This document shows, piece by piece, positions 12,798-20,532 of a DNA stretch of 49,503 bases (position 1 is the first letter of the stretch; each line of letters opens with the position of its first letter). Below the pieces are notes generated by a model. It worked only from the letters and a program-made list of their open reading frames with translations, made no database searches and was not told where the DNA came from. The stretch is from IMG/VR virus record IMGVR_UViG_3300025086_000045, positions 1 to 49,503 of that record; one strand, written 5' to 3'. Position numbers and translations under genes: made by a program. The stretch is from a virus.

Positions 12798-14237
12798 ATG
12801 ATTCCAGTTAGAAGAAATATAGACACAGATGAATTAATCATGTGGCTAGATCCTTCTAGTCCTTTATCTTATGTTGGAAATGAATGTGCAGTAGGTGTAG
12901 GAGCTAAAGGTAAAAATCAATTTCCTGGAACTGTTAACTTCACAAATACAAGTACTGCAGTTCAATCAAGAAGTTGGGCTGGTACATCAGACGGTATAGA
13001 AAAAGCCACCGTAGCTAATGAACCATTAGTAGCTGATCCAGATGGTAATACTCGTACTACAGCTTTTATTGAAACAGCTGAAACTGGTAACCATTATTTA
13101 CAATGTAGAATTGAAACAGTACCACCTGCCCCTCAAGATTCTTCAATTAAAGATACAATTACATATTCTCTTTATGTTAAACAAGGCCCAGGAAGTGATA
13201 GAAATATTAGAATATCGCATACAAGTGCATCTCCTAGTGTTACTGTAATTTTTGATTTTGCTACAAATACTATTATATCTGCTACAGGAACAACTGAGTA
13301 TGGTAGTATAGATGCAGGAGGGGGATGGTATAGAATATGGTATACTTTTCAAGTAAATGTAACTACAGTTCTTAATAATATTCAGGCTTCTACATTTATT
13401 TATCTGCTAACATCTGCTAATGCAGCTGTATATGCGGGTAATGGAACATCAGGTGTTTACATTTGGGGTCCACAGTGGGAACAAGGAGCACTTTCTAATT
13501 ATACAGAAAGAGATCCTGCATCTGAATTTAATTATTTTCGGAATAATAAATTTGTAAGACTTGCTAGTGATGGAACACCAGCAAACCCTATAATAGATAC
13601 TACAACATTTGGTGGCACTAACTTTAGATTTAATGGTACGACTAGAGGATTATACGGAGGTGCTGATCTTAGAAGAGCATTTAGACCTGATCCAAGTAAT
13701 ACAGCTTTACTAGATCATTCAGCATTTGCATGGGTAAAGTTAGATAAATCAGGCACTCCTGATGCAGGTAGCTCGTGGAGTCCTAATGTTAAAGTATTTG
13801 CTGTTTTAGGTAGTATAGGTGGTAGAAGTAATAATGGTGTATTTGGTATTGATGAGGCGGGTACTTCATTAGTTTATAAACAAAGATTAATAAAAAGTGC
13901 GGGAGGAACTATACAACCTGTATTACAATCATCTACTTTTTCTGATATAGATAATGAGTGGCATTTAGTTGGTTTTAGTTTTGATCTTTCAGCAGGACAG
14001 GTAGATTTTTATCTTGATGGAGCTTTAGTAAACTCTGTTACAACACCTGCTCCAGTTTCGGATGTAGTTGGAGGAACAGGATCTGTTACTTTAGGGTATT
14101 TTAGTGTATCTGGGCAACCAACACCATCTGGACAATTTAAAGGTTTGATGAATACTGTAGGATTCTACAATAAGACTTTAAATGCAACAGAACATAAAGC
14201 ACTGTATGATGCAACTAAATATAGATTTATAAATTAA
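12798..14237 (+). CDS. LamG-domain adhesin
   Basis: A 479-residue protein that starts 1 base after the previous stop. The N-terminal 240 residues are one or two beta-sandwich modules (TITYSLYVKQGPGSD, GGGWYRIWYTFQVNV, VYIWGPQWEQG), the last phrase being typical of phage fibre carbohydrate-binding domains. The C-terminal half is a concanavalin-like LamG_3 domain (SAFAWVKLDKSG, WHLVGFSFDLSAGQVDFYLD, GLMNTVGFYNKTLNATEHKA). It probably binds surface glycans of the host. Confidence 0.75.
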   Translation: MIPVRRNIDTDELIMWLDPSSPLSYVGNECAVGVGAKGKNQFPGTVNFTNTSTAVQSRSWAGTSDGIEKATVANEPLVADPDGNTRTTAFIETAETGNHYLQCRIETVPPAPQDSSIKDTITYSLYVKQGPGSDRNIRISHTSASPSVTVIFDFATNTIISATGTTEYGSIDAGGGWYRIWYTFQVNVTTVLNNIQASTFIYLLTSANAAVYAGNGTSGVYIWGPQWEQGALSNYTERDPASEFNYFRNNKFVRLASDGTPANPIIDTTTFGGTNFRFNGTTRGLYGGADLRRAFRPDPSNTALLDHSAFAWVKLDKSGTPDAGSSWSPNVKVFAVLGSIGGRSNNGVFGIDEAGTSLVYKQRLIKSAGGTIQPVLQSSTFSDIDNEWHLVGFSFDLSAGQVDFYLDGALVNSVTTPAPVSDVVGGTGSVTLGYFSVSGQPTPSGQFKGLMNTVGFYNKTLNATEHKALYDATKYRFIN

Positions 14238-14251
14238 TAAAATAAAATAAA

Positions 14252-15034
14252 ATGTCAATAGGAAATTTAAAAACAGATGGTGGCAAAGGTACTAATTGGC
14301 CTTGGCAATATAGAATGCTACTTGGTTTGGATAAAATTGCAGCAGCAATTGTAACAGGTGGTAAAGATTATGAATCAGATTTAGTATCTATTACTTGCGC
14401 AGGACCCCTTCCTCCCGCAGGTACGGTACTAAGATTAGAAGTAAGAGTATTTGATACTACTACTGGAGCATTTACTAGTGTATCTTATTATGAACCAGGA
14501 AACATTACTCCTGATCCAGCAGATTATTCTGGATGTACTATTACATATTTAGAAGCAGGTGATGCTACAGAAGCTACATTACAAGCTATTCTTACTAAGA
14601 ATACAGAAATAGAAGTAACGGCTGATGCTATATTGGCTAAGAATACTGAGATTGAGACAACAGCTAATGCTATTGAAACCATAAATACAAATATTTTAGC
14701 TGATACTGCCGCTATTGAAACTAATACTGCTGATATTGAATCTAACACTTCTGATACTAAAGATGCTCTATCTGAAGAAGGTAATACACCTGTAATGGTT
14801 AGAGCTACAGCAGCTGGACAAGTGACAATTGGAAGTGCTGTAAAATCAATTTCTTTTTATAATGCATCTGCTGCAGATACAGCACATGTACTTACAGTTG
14901 ACCTTAAGCCAGGAGAAACAGTAAACTTTGATGCAGGTGGTAACGGTAATAAGTTTACAGCTTCTACATTTACCTATGATCCTGACACAACAGGTGGTGG
15001 TGCAGGAGATCTTCTGATAATTTATGTAGAATAA
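14252..15034 (+). CDS. Fibre protein with heptad/undecad repeat stalk
   Basis: A 260-residue protein. Residues 1-105 form a beta-rich head; residues 108-172 are a series of near repeats of the form ILTKNTEIE, ADAILAKNTEIET, TNILADTAAIETN, ending in DTKDALSEE, with I/L/A at regular spacing as in trimeric coiled-coil stalks. The C-terminal part is a small beta domain (KSISFYNASAADTAHVLTV, PGETVNFDAGG) like domains in other Bacteroidota phage fibres. It is probably a trimeric spike component. Confidence 0.65.
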   Translation: MSIGNLKTDGGKGTNWPWQYRMLLGLDKIAAAIVTGGKDYESDLVSITCAGPLPPAGTVLRLEVRVFDTTTGAFTSVSYYEPGNITPDPADYSGCTITYLEAGDATEATLQAILTKNTEIEVTADAILAKNTEIETTANAIETINTNILADTAAIETNTADIESNTSDTKDALSEEGNTPVMVRATAAGQVTIGSAVKSISFYNASAADTAHVLTVDLKPGETVNFDAGGNGNKFTASTFTYDPDTTGGGAGDLLIIYVE

Positions 15035-15037
15035 ATC

Positions 15038-15811
15038 ATGGGTGTTTCTATAAACACACATAAAACCCTTGGGGTAAATACTCATACACGTATTGTTCCT
15101 CCTTTAGCTTCAGGATTTGAAAATAAATATGCTATTGAGGTTGATGGTATAGATGATCATCTTCAAATACCTTCATTTACAAGTATTGATGGATTAGATA
15201 AATTTACAATATCTGCTTGGGTTAAAATGCCTTCAGGTGGAGGAGGTGGTCTTATGGGTAAAAATCATTCAAGTAGTTTTAATGCTCAAAGAGTTAAATG
15301 GATTCTAAGTTTAACAGCAGTTCAAATATATGTTAATAATATTACTTTTGCAGCATCTCTTTCTCTTTCGGCAGACACTTGGTATCATGTTGTGTGGAGA
15401 TATGATAAAACATTATCTGGGAATTTTAGTAAGTCAAGAATTTCAATAAATAATGTTAATGTTACTAATACTAATGGAAGTAATACACAAACAGTAGTTG
15501 CTGATACAGACCCATTTACAATAGGTGCTATATTTAGAGGTACATCAAGTCCGATTGTTGTATCTGCTTTTGAAGGAAATATTGATGAAGTATCTATATG
15601 GAATACAGCATTAAGTGATGCTGAAATGCTAAATATTTATAACGGTGGTACTCCTAATGATGTTAGTGCTCTTGGCATTAGCGGATTATTAAATTGGTGG
15701 AGAATGGGAGACAATGATGAGATAACAGGAACAACAGTAACAGATGAATCTGGAAGCAATACTGGTACATTAATAAATGGAGCAAGCTTTATTGCAGATA
15801 CACCAACTTAA
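15038..15811 (+). CDS. LamG-domain adhesin with shared N-terminal anchor
   Basis: A 257-residue protein. It begins MGVSINTHKTLGV, almost the same as the next protein (MGVNINTNKTLGV), and then forms a single LamG/concanavalin domain (YAIEVDGIDDHLQIP, KFTISAWVKMPSG, DTWYHVVWRYDK, GNIDEVSIWNTALSDAE, LLNWWRMGD). The shared short N-terminus looks like a docking tag to a common site on the virion, with an exchangeable glycan-binding body. The start follows the upstream stop by 3 bases. Confidence 0.75.
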   Translation: MGVSINTHKTLGVNTHTRIVPPLASGFENKYAIEVDGIDDHLQIPSFTSIDGLDKFTISAWVKMPSGGGGGLMGKNHSSSFNAQRVKWILSLTAVQIYVNNITFAASLSLSADTWYHVVWRYDKTLSGNFSKSRISINNVNVTNTNGSNTQTVVADTDPFTIGAIFRGTSSPIVVSAFEGNIDEVSIWNTALSDAEMLNIYNGGTPNDVSALGISGLLNWWRMGDNDEITGTTVTDESGSNTGTLINGASFIADTPT

Positions 15812-15813
15812 TT

Positions 15814-16686
15814 ATGGGAGTAAATATAAATACAAATAAGACCCTTGGGGTAGCTGCAGGAACTGGTATTATAGCTCCTGGAGTAAATTTATTATTATTA
15901 GACACATACACAAATTCGGCTGTGGCTTATTCATTAAGAAAACTATCATCCACATATAGTGGTTCGGCTATTAGAGTAAGACGGTCAAATGATAATGCAG
16001 AACAAGACATAGGTTTTGTAAACAACGAACTTGATATAACAAGTTTAACGTCTTTTATAGGTTCTAATGATGGGCTTGTTACTACTATATATGACCAAAG
16101 TGGTAACGGCAATAACTTAACACAGTCTACAGCAGCCAATCAAGGTCAAATTGCAAGTAGTGGCTCTGTAAATACAGTAAATAGCAAACCTTGTATTAAC
16201 TTAAGCGCATCACCAGTATTTTATCAATCATTATCAAGTTTAAGTGGCAACTCAAAAAGCTTTTTTATGACTACTAAAAACAATGGTGCCGATAGTGGTT
16301 TTTATCATAATTTATTTATAATATCAACAAGCGTCACGGTCACAGGAAACTTTGCACAGTTGTATAGTACAAACGCAACTAATACATTAATTTTTAATTT
16401 TTCGACTAATAGTTTAGATATTACTACTTCACAAGCTTGGACTTCACAAACCTTAATAAGTGGAATAAAAAGTGCAACTAGCAGTAGTTCCGAGTTATTT
16501 AAGAATGGTGCAAGTATTGGCACAGGTTCAGGAACACAAAATTTACAAACTAATTTATTTGTAAATAGATATAGTAATAACTATGCCAACCAACAGTTGC
16601 AAGAATTAATAATGTTTGATACCGATGAAAGCAGTAATAGGTCAGGCATAGAAACTAATATAAACGACTTTTACACAATATTCTAA
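15814..16686 (+). CDS. Arabinofuranosidase-B-like fibre protein with shared N-terminal anchor
   Basis: A 290-residue protein. After MGVNINTNKTLGV and a Gly/Ala linker, residues 27-180 match the pattern of the alpha-L-arabinofuranosidase B-like fold often seen in phage and flavobacterial surface proteins (AVAYSLRKLSSTYSGSAIRV, DIGFVNNELD, TTIYDQSGNGNN). The remainder is a concanavalin-like beta sandwich ending in IMFDTDESS. Whether it cuts or only binds glycan is unknown. It overlaps the next gene by one base (TAATG). Confidence 0.7.
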   Translation: MGVNINTNKTLGVAAGTGIIAPGVNLLLLDTYTNSAVAYSLRKLSSTYSGSAIRVRRSNDNAEQDIGFVNNELDITSLTSFIGSNDGLVTTIYDQSGNGNNLTQSTAANQGQIASSGSVNTVNSKPCINLSASPVFYQSLSSLSGNSKSFFMTTKNNGADSGFYHNLFIISTSVTVTGNFAQLYSTNATNTLIFNFSTNSLDITTSQAWTSQTLISGIKSATSSSSELFKNGASIGTGSGTQNLQTNLFVNRYSNNYANQQLQELIMFDTDESSNRSGIETNINDFYTIF

Positions 16687-16928
16687 TGGAAGTATCAGGC
16701 TACAAATACACGGATGAAGCAGAAGCTATTGAAGCACGAAAAGAATGTGCTGATTTTTATGGATTACCTAAAACACCAAGCGATGAAACAATCTATTGGG
16801 TAGACTACAATGAAGCAACCGAAGATAGTCCTATATTTTGGTATATTGTTTTTGATGAATCAATACAAGAAATATTAGGAAATCCAACAAGCTTTATAGT
16901 AATAGACCAGCCAATACCAAAAAAATGA
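16686..16928 (+). CDS. Small fibre-module protein
   Basis: An 80-residue acidic protein (MEVSGYKYTDEAEAIEARKE, then PIFWYIVFDESIQEILG). TAATG couples it to the arabinofuranosidase-like gene and ATGA to the next one. Small genes behind adhesins are often fibre-assembly chaperones, but the sequence does not show this. Function unknown. Confidence 0.6.
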   Translation: MEVSGYKYTDEAEAIEARKECADFYGLPKTPSDETIYWVDYNEATEDSPIFWYIVFDESIQEILGNPTSFIVIDQPIPKK

Positions 16929-17182
16929 AAAAAATAGCAGAAACATACGCAATAATTAATATAGCAGATTTAGAAAATATTGACTTTTCACAAGTAGGCG
17001 AAACATCTGAAAATACAATAAGAAAATCAATAGACGAATCACAGTTTGTTTTAAAGTGGAATAGCACACCAAGTTTTATAACAGATGGTACTATTACACC
17101 AGTAGAAACTTTAACACATTCAGAAGCACTTGCTTTGATGAGCACAAATACATGGTCTTTACCTGATTCTGATCTTGATTAG
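16925..17182 (+). CDS. Small fibre-module protein
   Basis: An 85-residue acidic protein. The middle (FVLKWNSTPSFITDG) reads like a short beta-hairpin and the end (LTHSEALALMSTNTWSLPD) like an amphipathic helix. It is the last gene of the fibre operon, overlapping the gene before as ATGA, and is followed by 89 bases without a clear terminator. No function is recognised. Confidence 0.6.
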   Translation: MKKIAETYAIINIADLENIDFSQVGETSENTIRKSIDESQFVLKWNSTPSFITDGTITPVETLTHSEALALMSTNTWSLPDSDLD

Positions 17183-17271
17183 ACAAATAAGTTTGGTTTT
17201 TGTTAAGAATTTACTAAATTAGTGGACATTGTAAAAAATGGGTCTCTCCAAAGAACCATAAAAATAAAAAT

Positions 17272-18165
17272 ATGAAATTAATTAAACATGCTAATAACAT
17301 CCATGAGCTTAAGCTTGAGGGTAGTAAAGCACGTATTGCAATGTTTTCAGATTTACATTGGGATAATCCTAAATGTGATTGGAAACTATTAAAAAAAGAT
17401 TTAGATTACTGTTTAAAAGAATCCATTCCAATTCATATAAATGGCGATATGTTTTGCTTGATGCAAGGAAGAGGTGACAATAGACGAAATAAATCAGATA
17501 TTAGACCAGAACATAATAATGCTCAGTATTTAGATAGTATTGTAGAAACAGCGGTAGATTGGTGGTCACCATATGCTCATTTAATAACAGTTATTGGGTA
17601 TGGTAATCATGAAACAGCTATTATTAAATTTCAAGAAACCGATATACTAGCTAGATTTGTAAAACTTCTTAATCTTAAAAATGACTCTAATGTAATGGCA
17701 GGAGGTTATGGTGGTTGGTTTATAGTAAATCAGATAGTAAGAAAGAAGCCTAATACAAAAGATTCTACAAGGTCTATTAAAATAAAATACTTCCACGGTT
17801 CTGGGGGTGGTGGTGTAGTAACTAAAGGAGCACTTAATCTTACTAGAGCATTGGAAATGTACGAAGACTTTGATGTATTTACTATGGGTCATATACATGA
17901 AAACGCTGCTAGAAATGATGTTAGAGATGTTTGTGTACAAGGAGGAGCTTCTTATAGGCATGTGCAAAAACAACTTCACATGATGATCACAGGAACCTAT
18001 AAAGAGGAATATGGATCAGGTAGTAAAGGGTGGCATGTTGAAAGAGGTGCACCAATAAAGCCTACAGGAGGTCGCATTTTAAATATAGAATATAGACGCA
18101 TTAATAGTAAAGAAAAAGGAGATGTCCATTTGTGTCAAGTAGACTCCCATAAATTTCCTATTTAA
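17272..18165 (+). CDS. Calcineurin-like metallophosphoesterase
   Basis: A 297-residue protein with all metal-binding blocks of the family in order: SDLHWD near residue 26 (DxH), NGDMF near 57 (GD), YGNHET near 110 (GNHE), FHGSGGGG near 175 (His) and GHIHEN near 206 (GHxH). These bind two metals and hydrolyse phosphomono- or diesters. It has no signal peptide, so it should act in the cytoplasm, perhaps on nucleic acid or a nucleotide signal. It lies alone between the fibre module and the lysis cassette, with a promoter box right after it. Confidence 0.85.
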   Translation: MKLIKHANNIHELKLEGSKARIAMFSDLHWDNPKCDWKLLKKDLDYCLKESIPIHINGDMFCLMQGRGDNRRNKSDIRPEHNNAQYLDSIVETAVDWWSPYAHLITVIGYGNHETAIIKFQETDILARFVKLLNLKNDSNVMAGGYGGWFIVNQIVRKKPNTKDSTRSIKIKYFHGSGGGGVVTKGALNLTRALEMYEDFDVFTMGHIHENAARNDVRDVCVQGGASYRHVQKQLHMMITGTYKEEYGSGSKGWHVERGAPIKPTGGRILNIEYRRINSKEKGDVHLCQVDSHKFPI

Positions 18166-18194
18166 ACCTACGTATTTACTGGTATATTTAAATA

Positions 18195-18210
18195 TTTTTT
18201 GTATATTATA
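18195..18210 (+). promoter_or_regulatory. Late promoter box before the lysis cassette
   Basis: TTTTTTGTATATTATA matches the recurring phage box and lies 30 bases before the first lysis gene at 18241. Confidence 0.6.
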
Positions 18211-18240
18211 GTTATATGTTTATTATTTATACAAGAGAGA

Positions 18241-18567
18241 ATGGATGTTTCAGGTTTACAAATAGGTTTTGATGCTTTTATAGCATTATTAGTATCATTA
18301 ACTGGTGCTTTAGGTGTATGGCACACTTTAAAAGGAAAAGTAACTATACAACAATTAACACTAGACAATCTTACTAAAGATTTAGAGGAAATGAAAACTA
18401 CTAAAAAGGAGGCCTCTGAAAGAGTGCATAAAAGAATTGATGATTTAAAGACTAAGGTTGATGTAAATAGAGAAAAGAATGAACAATCTATTTCTCAACT
18501 TAGAGAAGATATGGCTAAAATGAAAATAGAAATTATTGAGGCTATACACGCAATAAAATTAAAATAG
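18241..18567 (+). CDS. Membrane-anchored coiled-coil protein of the lysis cassette
   Basis: A 108-residue protein started at the ATG at 18241 (MDVSGLQIGFDAF); an in-frame TTG at 18199 lies in the promoter box. Residues 9-30 form one transmembrane helix (FDAFIALLVSLTGALGVW), and residues 35-100 are a long charged coiled coil (KDLEEMKTTKKEASERVHKR). The layout recalls small proteins found next to holins in many phages. It is followed immediately by a zinc-ribbon reading frame that lacks an ATG. Confidence 0.7.
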   Translation: MDVSGLQIGFDAFIALLVSLTGALGVWHTLKGKVTIQQLTLDNLTKDLEEMKTTKKEASERVHKRIDDLKTKVDVNREKNEQSISQLREDMAKMKIEIIEAIHAIKLK

Positions 18568-18689
18568 GTATTAGTAAGCTTATTACACACTATTGTCCAA
18601 ACTGTATAGGATATACCAAACAAAAAGGTAAAACTTGCACGGTTTGTGGATACAAAAGAAAAAGAGATTACTCATTTATCCCAAAGGAT
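18564..18689 (+). other. Zinc-ribbon reading frame without a standard start codon
   Basis: The frame opened by ATA at 18564 (overlapping the TAG of the gene before) reads GISKLITHYCPNC, then KTCTVCGYKRKRDY: two CxxC knuckles with the basic flanks of a zinc ribbon. There is no ATG, GTG or TTG before the cysteines, and the frame runs on into the spanin ATG at 18690. It may be a gene with an ATA start, a product of -1 frameshifting from the upstream gene, or a decayed gene. The conserved-looking knuckles make chance less likely. Confidence 0.35.
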
Positions 18690-19145
18690 ATGAAAATAAT
18701 ATTTTATTTACTGCTAACTAGTTTAGTTTTAGCATGCACTCCGCAAAGAAGATTTACTAGACTTATTGATAAATTTCCACATTTACTTACTACAGATACT
18801 TTAACTATACACGATACGGTTAGAGTAGAAGTTCCTAAAGTAGTACATGATACAGTTATTAGTCAACACTTCTTTACACAGATAACAAGAGACACTTTAG
18901 TTCTTCAAAAAGAAAGACTTACTGTAAAAATATTCCACGACACAATAAAAAAGAATGTGTATATTAAAGGGGAATGTGATACTATTACAGTAGAAAAGAT
19001 AGTAGAAAGAAAAATTCCAATTAAATATTATGAAAGAACTCCAACTTGGAAAAAAATAATAAATTGGATTTTATTAGTTGCTATCATTCTTGTTATATTA
19101 TACGGTCTATACAGATTATTTAACTTTATAAAAAAAAAGAGATGA
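18690..19145 (+). CDS. Unimolecular spanin (u-spanin)
   Basis: A 151-residue protein with both membrane anchors of a u-spanin: an N-terminal lipoprotein signal (MKIIFYLLLTSLVLAC, lipidated Cys16) for the outer membrane and a C-terminal transmembrane helix near residues 124-145 (IINWILLVAIILVILYGLY) with a basic end for the inner membrane. The periplasmic part is beta-rich with repeated HDT phrases (IHDTVRVEVPK, VHDTVISQ, FHDTIKKN). T1 gp11 is the model for this design, which fuses outer and inner membranes in the last lysis step. It overlaps the holin gene as ATGA. Confidence 0.85.
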   Translation: MKIIFYLLLTSLVLACTPQRRFTRLIDKFPHLLTTDTLTIHDTVRVEVPKVVHDTVISQHFFTQITRDTLVLQKERLTVKIFHDTIKKNVYIKGECDTITVEKIVERKIPIKYYERTPTWKKIINWILLVAIILVILYGLYRLFNFIKKKR

Positions 19146-19375
19146 AAACATTTTTTAAAGAATTATTAAGTGATGAAACAGGAGTTTACTCTTCTAAAAG
19201 ATTAGGTGGTTTACTTTGCGTATTAGCATTAGTTGTTTCATTAATAGCAAATACATTTACTCACGGTGATATTAAACCAGCTGAGTATTTAGTAGATGCT
19301 GTAGCATTATTTGCATTTGGATCACTAGGATTAACTTCTATTGATAAATTAACACGGATTAGAAACAAAAAATAA
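19142..19375 (+). CDS. Putative holin
   Basis: A 77-residue protein with two hydrophobic helices, about residues 20-37 (LGGLLCVLALVVSLIAN) and 50-67 (LVDAVALFAFGSLGLTS), a charged N-terminus and a basic C-terminus (KLTRIRNKK). Size, topology and position between spanin and amidase fit a holin of Bacteroidota phages. The frame stays open after its TAA for another 28 codons of hydrophobic sequence (see 19377-19462). Confidence 0.75.
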   Translation: MKTFFKELLSDETGVYSSKRLGGLLCVLALVVSLIANTFTHGDIKPAEYLVDAVALFAFGSLGLTSIDKLTRIRNKK

Positions 19376-19376
19376 A

Positions 19377-19462
19377 ATGGGGTAACTCCGCTATTCTTAT
19401 TCTTATACTTTGCAGCTTTCTTTGTATTGCCTGCTATAATTAGATCTATATGGAAAAAATAA
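19377..19462 (+). pseudogene. 29-codon membrane-peptide frame broken by one base after its ATG
   Basis: The sequence reads ATG GGG TAA, which stops at once. One more G in the four-G run would give MGVTPLFLLFLYFAAFFVLP and on to a TAA at 19460-19462 overlapping the amidase start. The downstream codons are in frame with the holin instead. A membrane peptide with a basic end (RSIWKK) wedged between holin and amidase looks like a real gene with a one-base lesion, a sequencing or assembly error, or a slippage signal. Confidence 0.4.
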
Positions 19463-20151
19463 TAACATGTCCACACTGTAATACAAAATTTGATTTATCA
19501 ATTACAGAAGTGGATCCAAATGAATCAAAATATTTATGGATATTTGACAATGGTCATGGTGGCATAATAGATGGTGTATATCAAACAGCTGGTAAAAGAT
19601 CTCCTGTTTGGGATGATGGTTCTATTCTTTATGAAGGAGAATTTAATAGAGCTATAGTAGATAGATTAGTTAGGATGTGTCAAGCGAATAACATTTTGCA
19701 TGTTAACTTAGTAGATACCCAAGAAGACGTAAGTCTCTCAGATCGCGTTAATTCAGCTAATAAGATAGCCAAGTCATCAGATAAACCTTGCATATATGTA
19801 AGTATACATGCAGATGCTTTTTCTGATGAGTCTGCTAATGGCTGGAGTGTATACACTTCACCAGGACAAACTAAATCAGATGACATAGCTACAGTACTCT
19901 TTGAAAAAGCTGCACGAGAGTTCAAAGGAGAGTATATGAGATCAGATAAATGGTCTGATGGTGATAATGATAAGGAAGCTAGTTTTACTGTACTTACAGG
20001 AACATCTATGCCTGCAATACTAAGTGAAAACTTTTTTATGACAAACTATAATAACTGTCATAAATATTTACTTTCAGAAGAAGGTAGAGATAGAATAGCA
20101 AGAGTTCATTTTCAGATGATACAACAAGTAGAGGCTGAAGGTAAAGTATAA
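19450..20151 (+). CDS. N-acetylmuramoyl-L-alanine amidase (endolysin)
   Basis: A 233-residue Amidase_3-type enzyme that cuts the bond between muramic acid and the peptide stem. Zinc ligands are His36 (DNGHGG), Glu62 (LYEGEFN) and His120 (SIHADAF); the catalytic Glu is Glu193 (LSENFF). An N-terminal knuckle CPHC at residues 7-10 stands alone, so it may be half of a zinc site completed by dimerisation or a remnant. There is no signal peptide, in keeping with release through a holin. A terminator follows. Confidence 0.9.
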   Translation: MEKIITCPHCNTKFDLSITEVDPNESKYLWIFDNGHGGIIDGVYQTAGKRSPVWDDGSILYEGEFNRAIVDRLVRMCQANNILHVNLVDTQEDVSLSDRVNSANKIAKSSDKPCIYVSIHADAFSDESANGWSVYTSPGQTKSDDIATVLFEKAAREFKGEYMRSDKWSDGDNDKEASFTVLTGTSMPAILSENFFMTNYNNCHKYLLSEEGRDRIARVHFQMIQQVEAEGKV

Positions 20152-20171
20152 TTTTTTCATAGGTGAGTTAT

Positions 20172-20202
20172 AAAACCTGGGTTTAAAAGCTCAGGTTTTT
20201 TT
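20172..20202 (+). terminator. Rho-independent terminator after the amidase
   Basis: AACCTG and CAGGTT pair across a loop of about 11 bases, followed by TTTTTTATTT. It closes the lysis cassette. Confidence 0.8.
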
Positions 20203-20225
20203 ATTTAAACCATAGAAGTTTAAAC

Positions 20226-20241
20226 TTTATTTGTATATTTG
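20226..20241 (+). promoter_or_regulatory. Late promoter box before the packaging genes
   Basis: TTTATTTGTATATTTG ends in TATATTTG, an exact TAnnTTTG match, directly after a terminator and 21 bases before the gene at 20263. Confidence 0.65.
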
Positions 20242-20262
20242 ATTAAATAAAAATTTAAACCA

Positions 20263-20532
20263 ATGGAAAATCCAGAAAATTTATCACCAGAAGAACTTGC
20301 ACAAAGAAAAGAGGAAATGTTAAAGTTTTACACGGAATCTATGCCTTATCTTGAAGCACAGTTAAATTATGAAACAAAGCTATCTGAAATTGATGAAATG
20401 AGACTTAAAAGAACTCAAATTCAAATGGCATATGCGCAAATGATGAATCCTCAAGAGGAAGAACCAATGCCTGAAGCACCTGATGCAAAACCTAAGGCTA
20501 AAAAGAGAACCTTGAAAAAACAAGATGCATAA
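20263..20532 (+). CDS. Hypothetical coiled-coil protein of the packaging operon
   Basis: An 89-residue, mostly helical, acidic protein (LSPEELAQRKEEMLKFYTES, YETKLSEIDEMRLKRTQIQM) with a Pro/Glu-rich then basic tail (KAKKRTLKKQDA). First gene of the packaging/head operon; its stop overlaps the next start by one base (TAATG). No family is recognised. Confidence 0.7.
   Translation: MENPENLSPEELAQRKEEMLKFYTESMPYLEAQLNYETKLSEIDEMRLKRTQIQMAYAQMMNPQEEEPMPEAPDAKPKAKKRTLKKQDA

Noticed and set aside
14560-14770. Possible variable/template repeat of a diversity-generating retroelement in the fibre genes
   Set aside because: No reverse transcriptase and no second copy of any fibre segment were found in the window.
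14524-15085. Antisense frames opposite the coiled-coil fibre gene
   Set aside because: These are mirror products of the repeated codons on the plus strand, which carries a clear fibre protein.
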